Shown: positions 51,048-60,197 of the stretch, piece after piece
Position numbering within the stretch: position 1 is the stretch's first letter
How the letters are laid out: each line of letters opens with the position of its first letter
NCBI RefSeq assembly: GCF_001269985.1
Contig: NZ_BBZB01000001.1
Location: 434,001-498,000 of the forward strand
DNA from: Pseudoalteromonas sp. '520P1 No. 423'
GTDB taxonomy: Bacteria > Pseudomonadota > Gammaproteobacteria > Enterobacterales > Alteromonadaceae
Reading direction: 5' to 3'
Length of the DNA: 64,000 bases
Notes under the pieces: generated by a model
Seen by the model: only the letters and a program-made list of their open reading frames with translations
What the model was told of the DNA's origin: nothing
Databases searched by the model: none
Made by a program: the position numbers and the translations under genes

Positions 51048-51248
51048 TTAATTTTTATTATTTACATCTAAACAACGACATAAAAAATTGCCAATTAAAA
51101 TACCTATTACAAAAAGATATTTTAAATAAACATTCAAGAGGACACTATCACCGAAAAACATATAGCCACTTGAAGTAATAGATAATAAATCGACAGAAAG
51201 TTGAAACAAAAAAAATACAACTAATGATATAAAAGTTATTTTTTTCAT
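51048..51248 (-). CDS. Small membrane protein
   Basis: 66 residues with a perfect AAGGAG site 7 bases before ATG 51248. Two hydrophobic segments (ITFISLVVFFLFQLSVDLL and YLFVIGILIGNFLC). It follows the bacteriocin-like gene at 51456, so immunity is a good guess. A set B hairpin at 51411 lies in its leader. Confidence 0.65.
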   Translation of the reverse strand: MKKITFISLVVFFLFQLSVDLLSITSSGYMFFGDSVLLNVYLKYLFVIGILIGNFLCRCLDVNNKN

Positions 51249-51429
51249 TTATACACTCCTTAAAATCATCTTACGTTGATATTATTTCAGCTAAAAATGA
51301 GTGAAATATTTCTAAATTAAAAAAAGCTATTATTGTGATATAAAGATTATGTTAACAACTAATTTTAAAACTTTTATATCGCACAAACCTTATTGCATGT
51401 TTTGATAAGTCAGTTATCACACCCGCCAG

Positions 51430-51770
51430 AGAGATAACTGATATAGCAAGTAAAATTAATTAAATGCGCTTTTGATACCATCCCATAAAGCGCCACCAGC
51501 AGATGCATGAGCTACAAACCTAACAGCACTATATGTTCTGTAAGCATGCACAGCTCCAACACCTACCCAATATAGTGCTACTACACCACCATTTACTTCT
51601 TGTATTTCATTATTATTTAAAGTTTGCATTTTTATTTCCTCTTTTATATACAACGAAATGAAGATCATCCTTCATCTCGATCACCCTATTACACATTTGA
51701 TATGACAGCTACCACACCCGCCAGAGGGGCAGCCAATTTAGGAATTAAAAACTATTACTTAAGTACTCGT
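51430..51770. repeat. Direct duplication (copy 1; copy 2 at 52200-52540)
   Basis: About 330 bases with a 770-base offset: bacteriocin-like gene, its leader and hairpin, and the end of the next gene are repeated almost exactly. One copy of the peptide gene is intact, the other has a stop codon. Confidence 0.85.
51456..51629 (-). CDS. Bacteriocin-like double-glycine peptide (intact copy)
   Basis: 57 residues from ATG 51629. Leader MQTLNNNEIQEVNGG; core VVALYWVGVGAVHAYRTYSA…ASAGGALWDGIKSAFN. Tyr/Trp-rich amphipathic peptide without Cys, typical of small class II bacteriocins. The duplicate at 52226 is inactivated. Stem GAAATGAAG…CTTCATCTC and a set B hairpin lie upstream. Confidence 0.8.
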   Translation of the reverse strand: MQTLNNNEIQEVNGGVVALYWVGVGAVHAYRTYSAVRFVAHASAGGALWDGIKSAFN

Positions 51771-51850
51771 CGTAAAAAAGTAGTTTATCGATATCTATCG
51801 ATACCCTTCAAAGCGACTTGATTACAAGCCAAGTAACAGCCACTAGTCAT
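51753..51850 (-). pseudogene. Relic double-glycine peptide gene
   Basis: Frame SLELKIMTSGCYLACNQVAL… has no start codon and ends early, but SLELKxxTxG and the 3' sequence TACTTAAG match the intact gene at 52525-52659 (NLELKAVTGG). It is the truncated counterpart left by the duplication. Confidence 0.55.
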
Positions 51851-51871
51851 AATTTTTAATTCTAAACTTAC

Positions 51872-52168
51872 TTAATTTTTTTGAAAGCAAGTCAGAGGAC
51901 CAAAAGGGTACCCAAGCCTTGTTATAAACATACAAGAAGCAAAACCCAGTGATATTGAAATATATGAACTTATACCAACACCTTGTAAAGAACTATCAAC
52001 CCAATACCAAGATAATGCACCAAATGGTACCCCCATAGCCCCAGCAATAATTGTAGACATTAAGCTACTCTCACATGAAGGGCATGCCATTTTTTCTTTA
52101 CAAATAAATATTAGCCTAGCCTTAAAGCTAATTTTTGTATGACAATTTGGACATTTCCTAGAAAGCAT
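51872..52168 (-). CDS. Zinc-ribbon membrane protein
   Basis: 98 residues from ATG 52168 (GAGGTG upstream). N-terminal CPNC and CPSC pairs (MLSRKCPNCHTKISF, MACPSCESS) form a zinc-ribbon, followed by two or three helices (STIIAGAMGVPFGALSWYWV, SYISISLGFASCMFITRLGY). Similar to small DUF-type ribbon membrane proteins; role unknown, possibly immunity. Confidence 0.65.
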   Translation of the reverse strand: MLSRKCPNCHTKISFKARLIFICKEKMACPSCESSLMSTIIAGAMGVPFGALSWYWVDSSLQGVGISSYISISLGFASCMFITRLGYPFGPLTCFQKN

Positions 52169-52225
52169 TATGCACCTCAAATATTACTTACTCTTGCTAT
52201 AACAATATAAAGAAAATCTTAAATC

Positions 52226-52399
52226 TTAATTAAATGCGCTTTTGATACCATCCCATAAAGCGCCACCAGCAGATGCATGAGCTACAAACCTAACAGCACT
52301 ATATGTTCTGTAAGCATGCACAGCTCCAACACCTACTCAATATAGTGCTACTACGCCACCATTTACTTCTTGTATTTCATTATTATTTAAAGTTTGCAT
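52226..52399 (-). pseudogene. Nonsense-mutated copy of the bacteriocin-like gene at 51456
   Basis: Same length and sequence as 51456-51629 except TGG to TGA at codon 21 (52337-52339), right after the leader (MQTLNNNEIQEVNGGVVALY then stop). The remaining frame is intact, so the mutation is recent. It would yield only the leader plus five residues. Confidence 0.85.
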
Positions 52400-52524
52400 T
52401 TTTATTTCCTCTTTTATATACAACTAAATGAAGATCATCCCTCATCTCTCTCACACTATTACACATTTGATATGTCAGCTACCATACCCGCCAGAGGGAC
52501 AGCCAATTTAGGAGTTAATAACGA

Positions 52525-52659
52525 TTACTTAAGTGCGCGACGTAAATACTCTGGCATTGGATAGCCATGATAGTTCGCAAAAGCAATTGGATTATCAGCA
52601 TGAACAATAAAATAACCACCAGTTACAGCTTTTAGTTCTAAATTTATTAATGTTTTCAT
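52525..52659 (-). CDS. Short double-glycine peptide
   Basis: 44 residues. Leader MKTLINLELKAVTGG; core YFIVHADNPIAFANYHGYPM then PEYLRRALK. Tyr/His-rich, no Cys. Preceded by the full set B leader (52686-52770). Not caught by size-limited gene calling. Confidence 0.7.
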   Translation of the reverse strand: MKTLINLELKAVTGGYFIVHADNPIAFANYHGYPMPEYLRRALK

Positions 52660-52959
52660 TTTTGACTCTCACTATTTTAAAATAGTGAGATGAAGATAAG
52701 CCTTCATCTCGCACAAACCTTATTACACATTTTGATAAGTCAGTTACCACACCCGCCAGAGGGATAAATGATTTTTAGATTAAGTCCGCCAACCCAATCA
52801 ATGTAAATACAATGTCAAAAAAAAGCTAAAAAGTCAACCAAAAACAACTTTTAAATCAATTTTTTCAACAACTTAATCAACAAACAAAGATCAAATCAAC
52901 ACACAATCCAAGCCATGATTTTTAGCCTAATACAAATTTATTTTATCCATATATAACGA

Positions 52960-55176
52960 CTAAACTAAGCTAAACTCACTACCCAAAGGATCTAATATAC
53001 CTATAGCTTCTAAATCGGATACATCTAATTCAATTTTAGGTTTTATTTCTCTAGTACCCTTGAGGTCTGGTTTTTCGACTTCATTCACTTTGCCATACCT
53101 AAGTTCAACAACTTTATCTGCGCTCGCAATCGTTTCTGGCCTATGTGCGATTATAATCCGAGTGATATCTAAATTTTTGACTGCACAGTTAACCGAAGCT
53201 TCTAATTTTGTATCAAGACTACTGGTTGCTTCATCCATAAATAGAATTTTTGGTTTTCGATATAACGCTCTTGCCAATAGTAACCTCTGAATTTGCCCTC
53301 CAGAAAGAGCAGCGCCCATATCTCCCACTAAAGTGTTATAACCCATAGTCATATTCATAATGTCTTTATCAATAGCGGCCGTTTTTGCAGCCCACTCTAC
53401 TTGAACCATATTTAATTCTGGGTCAAAAAAACTAATGTTATCAGCTATTGAACCTGACAATAATTGATCGTCTTGCATGACAGCTGCAATTTGGCTTCGA
53501 TACTGACCTAAACCAAGTTGTTTTATATCAATATTATCAACTTCCACTTTGCCGCCTTCAGGCTCAAAAAGTCCTAACATAACTTTAGCGAGCGTTGTTT
53601 TACCACTGCCTGAAGGGCCTACGATAGCAACCGATTCTCCTGGATTTATTTTCAAATTTAAATTTGCAAATACAGGTTCTTCTTTTTCGTTATATCTATA
53701 AGTTACATTTTTTAATTCAATACCGCCTGAAAGTGTTTTATCAGATGTTTTGCTCTTTAAGTTATTTTCCTTTTTTGTTAAAGAAATATCAGCCAAGCGA
53801 TTAAAATGTAAACTTAACATTTTAAACTCTATTACTTTCTCAATTAAGCTAGCCATTTTTTCTATAAATTGTCGTTTATATGCCATAAAAGCAAATAACA
53901 TCCCAACACTTAAATCACCATCCATAACAAGTATTGCGGCAAAGTACACTACTAATACATTCTCAATACCAAAAATAAGTTTATTAAAAGCGTCATAACC
54001 AATATTTAGATGTCCTACTTTTATACCTGAATTTAAGCTATCAGCATATTTATTATGCCAAACACTTTGCCTTTGAACTTCACGACCAAATAGCTTTATA
54101 GTTTGAATACCGCGCACAGTCTCCATAAAATTTGACTGCTCTTTAGCTTGATTTACAATGACCTCTTCAGACATTTGACGCAAAGGCCTATACATAGCAA
54201 TACGAAAAATAGCATAAATAGCGATAGCAATTAAAACAACAACACTTAATTTAGGACTATACAAAAAGATCATTATTAAGGTCGTAATTGCCATTAAGCC
54301 ATCTATAACTGTTTCTATCACACCTGTTGTTAGTAATTGCTTGATTTGCTGTAAAGATCCAAACCGAGAAACAACATCACCTATATGTCTTTTTTCAAAA
54401 TACTGAAGAGGTAGCCTAACCAAGTGATGGAATAGATTTGCAGCAAGTTGAATACTCATCAAATTACCAAAATGCAGTAATAATGTACTCCTCACAGCTC
54501 CTGTAATCATTTCTATTAACATTAAAATACCAAAGCCTATTCCTAATACTGTTAAAAGGTTCTGGTCATAACTTAAAATAACTTCATCAACAACTAGCTG
54601 CATGTAGTATGGACTAGCTATTGCAAATACCTGGAGAAGCAAAGATAAAACAAAAACTTTTCCAAGGGTTGATTTTAAACCTGAAATAGATCCCCAAAAG
54701 TCTGAGAGTCGCATATTGACTCTTTTATCTTCAGATTTAAATTCTTTTGTTGGCGAAAGTTCTAATGCTACACCAGTGAAATGTTTAGAGAACTCTTCAA
54801 GGGTATATCTACGCTCTCCTACAGCAGGGTCATGAATTTCAATGCTATTTTTTGTTACTTTTTTCAAAACAACAAAATGATTCATATCCCAATGTAGAAT
54901 ACAGGGTGTTTTTAATTGTGATAAATGCTCTATATCCAATCTAAGCGCTCTTGAGCTTAAATTCATTTTATCAGCAATATCCATTAACTCTTCTAAACTT
55001 GCACCTTTTAAAGATATTGAGTGCGATTGTCTTAAATGCGTTAAATCAGTTTTATGTCCATGAAATCCGGTAACCATAGCTAAACACGCTAAACCACACT
55101 CTGCAGCCTCAGTTTGCAAAATCATAGGTAAACGATTTAAACCACTAAATTTAAGTAAGTTTCTAGGATTTTCCAT
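52960..55176 (-). CDS. Peptidase-containing ABC exporter (PCAT) of the peptide array
   Basis: 738 residues. C39 triad Cys27 (EAAECGLACL), His100 (HWDMNHFVVL), Asp116 (EIHDPAVGE). Membrane domain 170-440; ATPase with GPSGSGKTT, signature LSGGQIQR and ILFMDEATSSLD. Paralogue of 28383-30497. It has an extra C-terminal 40 residues (ELDVSDLEAIGILDPLGSEF). Probable processing and export enzyme for the array. GGGG before ATG 55176. Confidence 0.92.
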   Translation of the reverse strand: MENPRNLLKFSGLNRLPMILQTEAAECGLACLAMVTGFHGHKTDLTHLRQSHSISLKGASLEELMDIADKMNLSSRALRLDIEHLSQLKTPCILHWDMNHFVVLKKVTKNSIEIHDPAVGERRYTLEEFSKHFTGVALELSPTKEFKSEDKRVNMRLSDFWGSISGLKSTLGKVFVLSLLLQVFAIASPYYMQLVVDEVILSYDQNLLTVLGIGFGILMLIEMITGAVRSTLLLHFGNLMSIQLAANLFHHLVRLPLQYFEKRHIGDVVSRFGSLQQIKQLLTTGVIETVIDGLMAITTLIMIFLYSPKLSVVVLIAIAIYAIFRIAMYRPLRQMSEEVIVNQAKEQSNFMETVRGIQTIKLFGREVQRQSVWHNKYADSLNSGIKVGHLNIGYDAFNKLIFGIENVLVVYFAAILVMDGDLSVGMLFAFMAYKRQFIEKMASLIEKVIEFKMLSLHFNRLADISLTKKENNLKSKTSDKTLSGGIELKNVTYRYNEKEEPVFANLNLKINPGESVAIVGPSGSGKTTLAKVMLGLFEPEGGKVEVDNIDIKQLGLGQYRSQIAAVMQDDQLLSGSIADNISFFDPELNMVQVEWAAKTAAIDKDIMNMTMGYNTLVGDMGAALSGGQIQRLLLARALYRKPKILFMDEATSSLDTKLEASVNCAVKNLDITRIIIAHRPETIASADKVVELRYGKVNEVEKPDLKGTREIKPKIELDVSDLEAIGILDPLGSEFSLV

Positions 55177-56421
55177 TTAAACAGCCCCTTTAATGCTATA
55201 AATCGGTTCGAACAACCATTCAAATAATGTTCTACTATCAACCATAATATCTGCTTCTAATAACATCCCAGACTGAAGTGGTACCTTAGTTCCATAAGCC
55301 ATAGCACCTTGTCCATCTAATTTAATCACTACTTGATATACCGGTTCTTGGAAAGCTACAGGTAGAGATGTTTCATTTGGTAAAATAACCGATTGTGAAA
55401 CTTCTACAATTTCCCCTTGGTAAATACCAAACCTCTGATATGGAAAAGCTTGATAACGAATTCTTGTTTTTTGTCCTGCCCTCACGAATCCATAAGCTCT
55501 AGTAGGCACAAACAAAACGGCTTCTAAAACGGCTCCTTCTGGCAAAATAGTTAATAAAGGTTGATTTGTTTGAGCCATCATGCCAGCTTTAACTAACAGG
55601 TTGGTAATTTTTCCAGTTCTATTACTACGCACATCTAAACTTCGCTGCGAATCAGCTTGTGATATTTGTTGATTTACTCCTGCTAGCTGAGATTTTAATT
55701 GAGAAATAAGATCTTCGAATTCAAATGGTTGTTGTATTTTTTGAAAGTTAAGCTGGCTCAACTGCTCTTCTTGAGTTAAAACTTGCGCTTGAATATCTTC
55801 AACTTGCTGTTTCATAGCTAATGCTACATCCTGTTGCTCTTGATACTCTCTATTTGATACAAAACCTTCTTCAATTAACTTTTTAGTATTGGCTAGTTTT
55901 TTATTACTTAACTTCAATCTCTCATTTAGTAAAGATTGCTGACTTTTAGCCTGAAGCAATTGCGCTTTTGTGCTTTTTATTTGAGAAATCACTTTATCTT
56001 TATTAACTTGTGACAAGTATTCTTGATTCTCAACTTTACTTAAAATTAGTTTTTTTTGAATTATCAACTCTTGAATTATAGAGTCACTCACTTCTTTTCC
56101 TGAGCTTAAATGCCTGTCCATACGAATACGGGCAAGTAATTGTCCTTTTTTTACTAATTCACCTTCTTTAACATAAATATCATCGATTACTCCAGCCGCT
56201 ACAGGATAAACCTTACTAAGCCCTGTAGTTGGCCTCAAATAACCTGAAACAACTTCTTTTCTATGGTATTCCCCCCAGAAAAGATAAGTAAGGCCAACTA
56301 AAACAATAAAAACAACTAAGATTACAATAACGTTGAATGACATATGTGTTGCAATTGTCACTTCTCCATCAAGTTTTTGTCCCTGATGATCAATTGCTTC
56401 TTTTCTAAATAAATCAGACAT
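55177..56421 (-). CDS. HlyD-family membrane fusion protein
   Basis: 414 residues from ATG 56421 (GAGGTGATTG upstream). N-terminal FRKEAIDHQGQ, one helix (VIVILVVFIVLVGLTYLFW), lipoyl halves (VYPVAAGVIDDIYVKEGELV, VRSNRTGKITNLLVKAGMM), a coiled-coil hairpin between them (about 110-250) and a beta-barrel C-terminus. Adaptor for the C39 exporter directly downstream. Full-length counterpart of 27675-28370. Confidence 0.92.
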   Translation of the reverse strand: MSDLFRKEAIDHQGQKLDGEVTIATHMSFNVIVILVVFIVLVGLTYLFWGEYHRKEVVSGYLRPTTGLSKVYPVAAGVIDDIYVKEGELVKKGQLLARIRMDRHLSSGKEVSDSIIQELIIQKKLILSKVENQEYLSQVNKDKVISQIKSTKAQLLQAKSQQSLLNERLKLSNKKLANTKKLIEEGFVSNREYQEQQDVALAMKQQVEDIQAQVLTQEEQLSQLNFQKIQQPFEFEDLISQLKSQLAGVNQQISQADSQRSLDVRSNRTGKITNLLVKAGMMAQTNQPLLTILPEGAVLEAVLFVPTRAYGFVRAGQKTRIRYQAFPYQRFGIYQGEIVEVSQSVILPNETSLPVAFQEPVYQVVIKLDGQGAMAYGTKVPLQSGMLLEADIMVDSRTLFEWLFEPIYSIKGAV

Positions 56422-56429
56422 CAATCACC

Positions 56430-56771
56430 TCACACATTATTAACTGATAAAGTGGTTGTTGACTGTACTTTCCAAGAACCATTCTCTTTCACCATAATAT
56501 GCAGGTTTTCACTTATATTTCTTTGTATATTGCCATCAGCCTTTCCTTCAAATAAAATTTTATCTCTTATAACTAGGAGATCATCTAACTTAGATATCAG
56601 GTCAATTGACTCTAGTTTAATAGTCATTTCTATTTGCTTTCGAATAGCTTCATACTGCTGCTTTACACCTATTAAGAAAGGAGAATTGCTATGAAAGAAT
56701 ACATCTAACTCATCTAAACTTCCTTTACTAACAATCCCATAATAAGTAGTAAAATAATCATTTATTGTCAT
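56430..56771 (-). CDS. NTF2-like (SnoaL/DUF4440-type) protein
   Basis: 113 residues, no signal. Pattern MTINDYFTTYYGIVSKGSLD, FLIGVKQQYEAIRKQ, LHIMVKENGSWKVQSTTTLS fits the cone-shaped NTF2-like fold (final strand LHIMVKENGSWKVQS). Starts the operon with HlyD and the exporter (8-bp gap). Could bind peptide or act as immunity protein; unknown. Confidence 0.7.
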   Translation of the reverse strand: MTINDYFTTYYGIVSKGSLDELDVFFHSNSPFLIGVKQQYEAIRKQIEMTIKLESIDLISKLDDLLVIRDKILFEGKADGNIQRNISENLHIMVKENGSWKVQSTTTLSVNNV

Positions 56772-57525
56772 GCGGTTATCTCATTTTTATGAAAACTCAT
56801 TTTGATACTAAAAGCAGACATACAAACTTTTATAATAATTAATGAGCAAGGTTATTATTTAACGAAATCAATAATGTCGTTAAAAACGACTTCAGTCAAC
56901 CGTGAGAAAAAAAAAGTAAAAACAATATAAAACAGCAGCTTAAATCAAAAACTTATTGCGAAATAAGATTTTAAAACCATAGATTATAGTCTGGTAATTA
57001 TTGATAATAGCGATTACCAACGTTTAATGTGAATACTTATAAAATCATTTTTGGAATAAATTAAAGCTGTGACCAGCAGTTTAATTATTAGCATACAAAG
57101 GGCTGCTTAAACTTAACTTGCTGCTCGCTTAGCATATAAGAGATCAAGCTGTAAAAGGGTATTCAAGCGTTAATACTTATCAAGTAGCAGTAAATAAAGT
57201 CGCTTTTAATAGACTTTTTATTAAGTTGATCTGAGGTTGTTTAGTAAACAAACTATTTATAATAGTAACTCAGTTAGGATTAAATATATTTTATGGAGAG
57301 TTTTAAGTTATTACTTTGACTTATAAAGAGGAGTTGTAGCTAAAACAAGCGTAAGGTTAATAGAAATTATTACGTGACTTTTAATCTCGTTGGAACCCAT
57401 AGACCACAAAAAATAACTTTCTCCCTCAACTACTTTTTAAATAAAACTAAAAATTACACGCTCATATTCTTAGTTTTATATCATCTTATCTATTCACAAT
57501 AAAAAGTGGGATATTACAAGTTACC
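56772..57525. other. Intergenic region, no gene seen
   Basis: 750 AT-rich bases with no convincing protein frame. It holds the promoter of the exporter operon (minus). No hairpin of set A or B found. Confidence 0.5.
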
Positions 57526-57687
57526 TTACATTGTTTGTGTATCAACATCAGATAACCAAGTCTCTTGTGTACCCTTATTCCCTAAATCTTTTTTACCACC
57601 TCCTATAAATTTAGTTTGTTCTAACATAACAACTTTATGATCTAGTGATAAGTTTTTTAGTTTCTTTTTCTTTAAATTAAGTTTCAT
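57526..57687 (-). CDS. Orphan precursor-like peptide, lanthipeptide-style leader
   Basis: 53 residues from ATG 57687 (AGG upstream). Lys-rich start KLNLKKKKLKNLSLDHK, FIGGG at 28-32, then GKKDLGNKGTQETWLSDVDT. The KLxLKK-LSLD pattern recalls leaders of Bacteroidota-type GG peptide families. Core has Ser/Thr but no Cys, so a lanthipeptide is unlikely; ATP-grasp or export only is possible. Stands alone before the CadC-like gene. Confidence 0.5.
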   Translation of the reverse strand: MKLNLKKKKLKNLSLDHKVVMLEQTKFIGGGKKDLGNKGTQETWLSDVDTQTM

Positions 57688-57937
57688 ATTACAACCTGAA
57701 AAAATGTATAAAATAGTTATTACTGTAGATAAATCTACAATAACAAAAAATAAATAATAATGGCTTATAAATTAGTTATTAAATCAAAGTAACATTTTAA
57801 CATAAGTAATTGATTATAATCAGTGATAACATTTCATAATGATTTTATTAACTAATAAAATTAGAGATTGTAAATATACAAATTCTACAATATAATAAAT
57901 ATTCCTTATTACATCTGCATTTTCTCGCATTTGTACT

Positions 57938-57967
57938 AAGCCCCAAACACCGCCATGTTTGGGGCTT
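57938..57967. terminator. Strong hairpin upstream of the CadC-like gene
   Basis: AAGCCCCAAAC / GTTTGGGGCTT, loop of 8; weak T-rich tail TAATTTATTT on the plus strand. It follows no visible plus-strand gene, so it may be a relic terminator. Confidence 0.6.
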
Positions 57968-58052
57968 AATTTATTTCCTTTTATTAGTCACTCTTGTTAT
58001 TATCCATTGTAAACATCTTTTGTACTCATCTTTTATAGTTATAAGGTTTAAA

Positions 58053-60197
58053 ATGGCGTTCATTAGTGAATCTGAAATTGATTTTTCCAAAAAAATAAAG
58101 GAGGTTAAATTTGGACATTGGGTGCTCACACCTAAACACCAGATTATATTTGATGGTCAAATTCAAAGGGAATTAGAACCCCTTTTATATAGTATGCTAA
58201 TTTATTTTATTAGAAATAATGATCGTATCGTAACAAGACAAGAGCTGATAAACGATGTATGGAAACAAGCATATGTAGATGATAATGCTATAAATAGAGC
58301 AATGTCTGAATTACGTAAAGCATTAAAATCTGAACTTCAGCGTGGTCTAGTATTAAAAACGCATTACAGGAAAGGCTATAGCTTTCTGCTTGATATAGAG
58401 TTTATATATTTAGAAGAAAATATTGCTAATATCGAACAAGAAAAAACATTTAAAACCCCCTCTAATAACCATAATGCAAAAAAAAGAAAATTTATGTTTG
58501 GCTTTTCTTTTATTGTAGCCGCTTTATTCTTATTTTATGTTTTATATATCACTATTCAAGCAAATTTTTTTAACCCAACATTAGATAAAATAGAAAAACC
58601 AATAGAAGTTAAAGAAGAAGTTTTATCTTGGGATCAAGGTACTTCTTTGAAACCTAAGATTTCTAACGATAAATCTTTAATTGCTTATTCATTTAAGCAA
58701 GATGATACAAATAGTTTTAATTTATATATTAAAAATACACATTCATTAAAGCAGTATATTTTGGTTGAAAGTGAAGATGATATTTACCCTATTGGGTGGT
58801 CAAATATAAATACTCTCTACTATCAAAAAGTAAATTCCAAAGCCAATCCAAAATGTGAAATATGGCAAGCGAGCTCATTAAACAATATCTCTGCAACTAA
58901 ACACAAAAAATTATTTAACTGTAATTCGGATGAAATCTTAAGTGGCTCAGGGTTTGATAACGGTAATAAGTTAATTTATACCAAATACAATTATCGTGAT
59001 ATTGCTGATGTATCTGTCATTGTAAGTAGGGATTTGAGTAGTGGCTCTGAATTTCAAGTTAGTTCACCAAATAATGAAGAACGCGGTGACTTTTTTATAA
59101 ATATTTCTCATCAACAAGATAAAATAGTTTTTTTGCGCGCTCAGTCAATGGGCACTGAAATATATATAGCAAATATAGATGGCAGTCATCAAAATAGAAT
59201 CGCTAAATTGGATTATGTAGTAAACTCCGTTAATTGGGATCCTAGTGATACCACTATTACTTGGCTAAATAGAGCAAATAAAACAATCATTAACTTTGAT
59301 TTAGAAACAAATCAACAAAATGAACGAAAGATTAAAACACAGTATAGTTTACAATTTAGTGAAATTGTTTCAGATGAAGAAATTTTACTTGCAACCAGTT
59401 TGGCTGATTTTAACCTTTTAACTACCAATATTAGCGACGAAAATCCACAAATAGCAAGTTTTTCTAACACTAATTTAAAAGAACGATTAATTGCGCCTTT
59501 TAATTTATCAAAAGAGAGTGTTTTTATTGTTGAAAGTGAATATCAAAGTATTTGGCTCTATCAAGCTGGTGTGCGTAAAAAGCTTAAAGATTTGGATTTA
59601 TCATACATTACTAGTATTGCTATTTCACCTGATGATACTCAACTATTAATAGCACTACAAAAGCAAATTATAGTGATTGACCTAGCAAGCTTAAAAACTT
59701 TATATAGCATAAACCTTGAAGGTGTAATAAAAAAAGCTACATGGCCTTTAAACTCTAAAATTCTCTTAAGCTATGCAGAAAGTTTACAAACTAACCCTTG
59801 GTTTTATGATTTGGAGCAAAAAAAACTAATTAAACTATCTAACACTCATATGAATTCAGTATTTTATGTAAACAACAGCATTATGTTTTTCAATGAAGAA
59901 TTTGAATTAATACAACAAAATATAAATACAGGATCCGAGCAGGTTTTAATGAAACTTGAAAACGTTTCTAAGGTAGTATGGTGTGTTGATGATGAGAATA
60001 TATATTATAAAATGGGTAATAAAATATTCAAAAAGCCTTTAAAACAGGAATTAAAAGCAACTGAATATGTTGAGTTAAATGAATCCATACTAAACATACA
60101 AATAGTTAATACTAAATACCATAAAGCACTATATCTTAATACCGTTTCGCTAAAAGACAATTTTATTGTAAGCTTAAAACTAAAACCAGAAAGTTAA
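58053..60197 (+). CDS. CadC/ToxR-like membrane regulator with beta-propeller (paralogue 2)
   Basis: 714 residues from ATG 58053 (AAGG upstream). Winged helix (LEPLLYSMLIYFIRNNDRIV, VWKQAYVDDNAINRAMSELR, HYRKGYSFL), one helix near 158-180 (FGFSFIVAALFLFYVLYITI) and periplasmic propeller repeats (PKISNDKSLIAYSF, ISPDDTQLLIAL). Same architecture as 22667-24733. Likely controls the peptide array and exporter. Overlaps the LysR gene end by 4 bases (convergent). Confidence 0.85.
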   Translation: MAFISESEIDFSKKIKEVKFGHWVLTPKHQIIFDGQIQRELEPLLYSMLIYFIRNNDRIVTRQELINDVWKQAYVDDNAINRAMSELRKALKSELQRGLVLKTHYRKGYSFLLDIEFIYLEENIANIEQEKTFKTPSNNHNAKKRKFMFGFSFIVAALFLFYVLYITIQANFFNPTLDKIEKPIEVKEEVLSWDQGTSLKPKISNDKSLIAYSFKQDDTNSFNLYIKNTHSLKQYILVESEDDIYPIGWSNINTLYYQKVNSKANPKCEIWQASSLNNISATKHKKLFNCNSDEILSGSGFDNGNKLIYTKYNYRDIADVSVIVSRDLSSGSEFQVSSPNNEERGDFFINISHQQDKIVFLRAQSMGTEIYIANIDGSHQNRIAKLDYVVNSVNWDPSDTTITWLNRANKTIINFDLETNQQNERKIKTQYSLQFSEIVSDEEILLATSLADFNLLTTNISDENPQIASFSNTNLKERLIAPFNLSKESVFIVESEYQSIWLYQAGVRKKLKDLDLSYITSIAISPDDTQLLIALQKQIIVIDLASLKTLYSINLEGVIKKATWPLNSKILLSYAESLQTNPWFYDLEQKKLIKLSNTHMNSVFYVNNSIMFFNEEFELIQQNINTGSEQVLMKLENVSKVVWCVDDENIYYKMGNKIFKKPLKQELKATEYVELNESILNIQIVNTKYHKALYLNTVSLKDNFIVSLKLKPES

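Larger units (their letters stand above)
50940..52770 (-). repeat. Set B: same CCCGCCAGA loop, different stems
   Basis: Hairpins at 50940 (TTACT/AGTAA), 51411 (CAGTTATC/GATAACTG, 8-9 bp), 51705 and 52476 (GCTACC/GG-AGC with bulge) and 52741 (TTACC/GGATAA). All keep CACCCGCCAGAG-like loops (ATACCC in one). About 25 bases further toward the gene lies CTTAT…ATAAG and then, in four cases, GAGATGAA…TTCATCTC (52686, 52424, 51653, 50881). So a three-stem leader of about 100 nt precedes these genes. Changed stems with preserved pairing support a selected structure. Confidence 0.7.

Noticed and set aside
40877..52770. Integron-type attC sites or a gene-cassette array
   Set aside because: The palindromes lack paired RYYYAAC/GTTRRRY core sites, are too short (about 22-30 bp) and no integrase gene is present. 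The possibility of another recombination system remains open in the finding.
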